In this document: in pieces, positions 61,127 to 64,000 of the stretch
How positions within the stretch are numbered: the first letter of the stretch is position 1
Layout: the number at the start of each line of letters is the position of its first letter
Assembly (NCBI RefSeq): GCF_001025175.1
Contig: NZ_AP012324.1
Span: forward strand, 1,178,001 to 1,242,000
DNA length: 64,000 bases
Reading direction: 5' to 3'
From: Bifidobacterium breve DSM 20213 = JCM 1192
Lineage (GTDB): Bacteria; Actinomycetota; Actinomycetes; Actinomycetales; Bifidobacteriaceae
Notes under the pieces: generated by a model
The model's input: only the letters and a program-made list of their open reading frames with translations
Databases searched by the model: none
Told to the model about the DNA's origin: nothing
Translations under genes and position numbers: made by a program

Positions 61127-63208
61127 TTACTCCTCGTTGTTCTCGCCGGCTGACTGATCAGGCAGCTCATCGGCAGTTGCCTCTGCGGACTCGCCTTCCT
61201 CAGCCTCATCGGCTTCGTTCTTCGTCTTCTTGATTTTCTCCGACACGCTAGCAATCGAATCAGACACGCTGGCCTTCATCTGCTCGGAAGCCTGCTTGAC
61301 CTGTTCCGAGGCCTGCTTGACCTGCTCGGAAGATTTCTTGACGGTTGCCACCGTGCTGTCGATAATCTTTGCCGTGGCCGGCAATGGTTTGTTGGAAGGC
61401 TTGGGCGCGTACAGGTCTTCTTCGATGATGGCTGTGTAACGCTGCAGCACCTTAGGACGCACCACCTTCATGCTCGGGGTGAGCGTGCCATGTTCCTGAT
61501 TGAATTCCTCGTCGAGAATCGCGAACTTGCGCACGGATTCGGCGCGGGACACATTGGCATTGGCCTGATCGATGTACTGCTGCACGAAAGCGCGCACCGC
61601 ATCGTTGCCGCTGGCCTCGGCTAGCGACATATCAGGGTCAAGGCCCTGTCCTTCCAGCCACGAATGCAGCATCTCAGGGTCAAGCTCAATCAGTGCGGAA
61701 ACGAAGGGCTTACCATCGCCGACCACCACCGCGTGAGCGACGATTGGACAGGTGTCGATGACATCTTCCATAGGTGCCGGGCTGATGTTCTTGCCGCCGG
61801 CGGTAATGATGATGTCTTTCTTACGGCCGGTGATGTATGTGAAACCACGGTCTTCGATACGTCCAAGATCACCGGTTTTGATCCAACCGTCGGCGGTCAT
61901 TGCCTGGGCGGTGAGTTCCGGCTGCTTGTAATAGCCGAGGAACACGTTCGGACCGGTGAGCTCGATTTCGTCATCCTCGCCAAGACGCACGCCCATACCG
62001 GGACCGGGCTTGCCGACCGATCCGACCTCGTTGTCATCCTCCCAGTTGACCAGCATCGGAGCGGCGGTTTCGGTCATGCCGTATCCCTGAATGAATGTGA
62101 TGTCGTCCATGCCATTGAAGAAATGAGCCAGATCCACGTTCAGCGGAGCACCACCGCAGGCCAGCCATTTGAGATTCGGGCCAAGGGCGGAACGAATCGA
62201 CTTGCCGACTGTGGCCATAAAGAAGGAATGCGCCATACGGTCGATGAACGAATGGCCATGCCCCGACTGCTCGTCCTTGCTCCACTTGACGAAGTGCTTG
62301 ACGGACAGGGCAAAAATATGGCCTTGAACGCCCGCGCCGGCTTTCTGCGAGGCGGCGTTGTATACCTTCTCGAACACACGGGGCACACCAAGCAGGTAGG
62401 TGGGTTTGAAGCTGCGAATGTCGGCGAGCAGATGCTTGGCATCGGGAATGTATCCGACCACACCGCAGCCGCCGATGCATACATATTGGATGTACCGCGC
62501 GAAGCAGTGCGCAAGCGGCAGGAAGAGCAGCAGGCGATTGTCGTCATAGAGCATGCCACGCAGAATCTCATAGCCGTTAAGCACAATATGCGTGTAGTTG
62601 CGATTCGAGAGCATGGCCCCCTTGGGCTTGCCGGTGGAACCGGAGGTGTAGACCACAGTCAGCAAATCGTCGGCCTTGATGCGCGCAATGGCAGCGTCCA
62701 AGATCTCGTCGGATACGTTTTGTCCGAAATCGGCAACCGCATCGAGCCCATCGGCCTTGAAGTTGAACACATATTTCAGGCCCGGATGTGCAGCGCGAAT
62801 CTGCTCCAACGTTTGCGCATGCTGGAAACCACCGGCAAAGGCTATGACCGGATCGACCTCTTCCACAATGCCGGCAGTCTGCTTGGCGGAATCAGTCTCA
62901 TACACCGGAACCACAACCGCTCCGATAGCCGCACAGGCAAAATCAGCCACGCCCCACTCGTAACAGGTGGGCGAGTAGATAAGCACCATGCTCCCGGCCT
63001 TCACGCCGAGGCCGAGCAGTCCCTTGGCCACCTCGCGGACACGGCTGAGCATTTCCGTTGCAGTGGCGCCACGCCATTGATGGGTATCGTCATCCTGCCA
63101 TTCGGCAATGGTGTCATCCGGCGTGCGGGCTGCACGCTTGACCAGCAGAGAGAACACCGTGTCCTCGTCGGTGGTGACATACCTAGGTTCTTCAACATGT
63201 TCACGCAT
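61127..63208 (-). CDS. Long-chain acyl-CoA synthetase (AMP-forming)
   Basis: 693 residues, adenylate-forming enzyme. P-loop TVVYTSGSTGKPKGAMLSN (about 185-205), GYGMTETAAPMLVNWED, GWIKTGDLGRIEDRGFTYIT and the C-terminal lid KNISPAPMEDVI. Similar in architecture to FadD15-type enzymes of Actinobacteria. The C-terminal ~85 residues are an added tail: near-repeats of EQVKQAS, an amphipathic helix and an acidic end (EADEAEEGESAEATADELPD), not part of the enzyme fold. Confidence 0.93.
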   Translation of the reverse strand: MREHVEEPRYVTTDEDTVFSLLVKRAARTPDDTIAEWQDDDTHQWRGATATEMLSRVREVAKGLLGLGVKAGSMVLIYSPTCYEWGVADFACAAIGAVVVPVYETDSAKQTAGIVEEVDPVIAFAGGFQHAQTLEQIRAAHPGLKYVFNFKADGLDAVADFGQNVSDEILDAAIARIKADDLLTVVYTSGSTGKPKGAMLSNRNYTHIVLNGYEILRGMLYDDNRLLLFLPLAHCFARYIQYVCIGGCGVVGYIPDAKHLLADIRSFKPTYLLGVPRVFEKVYNAASQKAGAGVQGHIFALSVKHFVKWSKDEQSGHGHSFIDRMAHSFFMATVGKSIRSALGPNLKWLACGGAPLNVDLAHFFNGMDDITFIQGYGMTETAAPMLVNWEDDNEVGSVGKPGPGMGVRLGEDDEIELTGPNVFLGYYKQPELTAQAMTADGWIKTGDLGRIEDRGFTYITGRKKDIIITAGGKNISPAPMEDVIDTCPIVAHAVVVGDGKPFVSALIELDPEMLHSWLEGQGLDPDMSLAEASGNDAVRAFVQQYIDQANANVSRAESVRKFAILDEEFNQEHGTLTPSMKVVRPKVLQRYTAIIEEDLYAPKPSNKPLPATAKIIDSTVATVKKSSEQVKQASEQVKQASEQMKASVSDSIASVSEKIKKTKNEADEAEEGESAEATADELPDQSAGENNEE

Positions 63209-63283
63209 ACGCTCTACTATAGGCGCGACCTGTCCTATGACTACGCCGTCCGCATGAAGTCATGTCAGCTTTGAGCCGAAACG

Positions 63284-63772
63284 CTACCCCAAATCGGCAA
63301 AGACACACATCCATCTGGAACCGATATACCGGAACTTGAGATTCACCCGCAAATCTTCCTGGCCAATGGTCATGAATACCACCATCTCCATCGTGTCCGC
63401 GCCGGTGATCACGCCATCAATCAAAGTCGGCACTGTGGGCAGATAGCAGAATTTGGTTTTGATTTCCGGATGAGTCACCATATGGGAATCCAGCAAGTAC
63501 TGCATGGTTCTCAGACGTTCTAGACAAGGGTTGGTCAGCGCTCGGCGCAAATGATCCACGCTGAGCTTGCCTCGGATGGCATCGGCGCAATTGCAGGCGA
63601 TTCGACATGCAGCCATCGCCATCGTATGGCATTCCCGCGCACTCATGCTGCTGGCGAAGGTAGGTTGTATGTGGTACTTGACCGGACGATCCGATAACTC
63701 TACGACGATGAATCCGTCATACCCCGGCAAAGGCCCGCATCGACGCATATCAAAAAAGCCCGTATATTCCAT
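63284..63772 (-). CDS. Rv3235-family protein (DUF6459-like)
   Basis: 162 residues. C-terminal half matches the actinobacterial Rv3235 family: CADAIRGKLSVDHLRRALTN, PCLERLRTMQYLL and the end KFRYIGSRWMCVFADLG. In many Actinobacteria the gene lies beside secA. The N-terminal half (MEYTGFFDMRRCGPLPGYDG) is variable. Function unknown. The gap 63773-63917 holds the terminator below. Confidence 0.75.
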   Translation of the reverse strand: MEYTGFFDMRRCGPLPGYDGFIVVELSDRPVKYHIQPTFASSMSARECHTMAMAACRIACNCADAIRGKLSVDHLRRALTNPCLERLRTMQYLLDSHMVTHPEIKTKFCYLPTVPTLIDGVITGADTMEMVVFMTIGQEDLRVNLKFRYIGSRWMCVFADLG

Positions 63773-63840
63773 GGAATCCCCCTCGATCCCCCTCGAGGCC
63801 CACCACCATCGGCAGGCGCAGGATTACACAACATCATGAA

Positions 63841-63874
63841 AAGGCGTGTCAAGTCAAGTAACTTGACACGCCTT
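63841..63874 (-). terminator. Intrinsic terminator of the gene entering from the right
   Basis: Perfect 14-bp stem AAGGCGTGTCAAGT with a 6-base loop; TTTT follows on the minus strand. Confidence 0.88.
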
Positions 63875-63917
63875 TCTCACATGATGGATTAGTTCATGGA
63901 ACGCGAACGTCTTGCGA

Positions 63918-64000
63918 TCAGCGGCTGGAATACGGGTTAACCACCATGCCGCAACGCTGGAAGTTCTTCACATCGACATAGCCGGTGGAAGCCATTGCAC
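63918..64000 (-). CDS. C-terminal end of an unidentified protein (partial)
   Basis: The minus-strand frame entering at the right edge reads AMASTGYVDVKNFQRCGMVV and NPYSSR, then TGA. Only about 27 residues are in the window; the hairpin at 63841 follows at the expected distance. Too short to name; the reading is chosen because the other two frames have early stops. Confidence 0.5.
   Translation of the reverse strand, partial: AMASTGYVDVKNFQRCGMVVNPYSSR

Noticed and set aside
61664-63274. A 536-codon plus-strand open frame opposite the acyl-CoA ligase
   Set aside because: Shadow of a clearly identified enzyme with complete adenylation motifs.
1-64000. tRNA, rRNA or CRISPR loci
   Set aside because: No cloverleaf-like segments, rRNA signatures or regularly spaced repeats were seen by eye; a covariance-model scan would be needed to exclude small RNAs.

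Overview
The window is a GC-rich actinobacterial chromosome segment that looks like a Bifidobacterium, probably of the B. longum group. The reasons are the TrpC-TrpB fusion, the DUF881/DUF1290/DUF881 cluster next to pgsA, the actinobacterial form of HisE, the Rv3235-family protein, and the many IS30 and two-component/ABC remnants. The genus assignment is inference from remembered gene order, not from a search. No rRNA, tRNA, CRISPR array or prophage was recognised.

Layout. 1-9 kb is conserved core on the minus strand: two DUF881 proteins around a DUF1290 small basic protein, pgsA, hisG-hisE, rpe, lgt, trpA and a trpC-trpB fusion. 9-16 kb holds an SRAP-domain protein, endonuclease IV, an amino-acid permease, a VanZ-RDD membrane protein, a GNAT acetyltransferase and two gene remnants. 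16-45 kb is a plastic island. It has two complete histidine-kinase/response-regulator pairs, each beside an ABC exporter (19.6-24.8 kb and 36.0-40.2 kb). It also has an ECF-sigma/ABC/DUF2511 operon (26.2-30.5 kb), a third ABC operon (32.2-34.2 kb), a RelB-YafQ toxin-antitoxin pair, a HEPN/Abi-type gene, an IS30 copy with a broken transposase, and many decayed fragments (response regulators, kinases, HipA, MFS, a truncated DUF4012 protein, MerR). 45-64 kb returns to housekeeping genes: a second amino-acid permease, small stress and hypothetical proteins, trpE, hisI, hisF, a frameshifted DJ-1/PfpI gene, rlmN, cdsA, frr, pyrH, tsf, rpsB, def, a long-chain acyl-CoA ligase and an Rv3235-family protein.

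How the parts connect. The cdsA-frr-pyrH-tsf-rpsB block is the classic translation/lipid cluster, with a clear hairpin terminator after tsf. The trp and his genes are dispersed in several small units. In the island, ABC exporters sit with the sensors that probably control them, which suggests envelope-stress or antimicrobial-peptide responses. The most notable non-coding signal is an imperfect palindrome with half-sites TGTCA(A/T)GCG and CGCATGACA. It occurs six times with a 2-bp spacer, always in the same orientation and about 60-135 bp upstream of a minus-strand gene. A related perfect form without the spacer lies between the intact regulator/kinase pair and its divergent exporter operon, so it may be the operator of a small regulon. 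Other repeats are a 199-bp element with inverted ends beside both amino-acid permease genes, and a ~98-bp nested inverted repeat upstream of rpsB with a partial relative between hisI and hisF.
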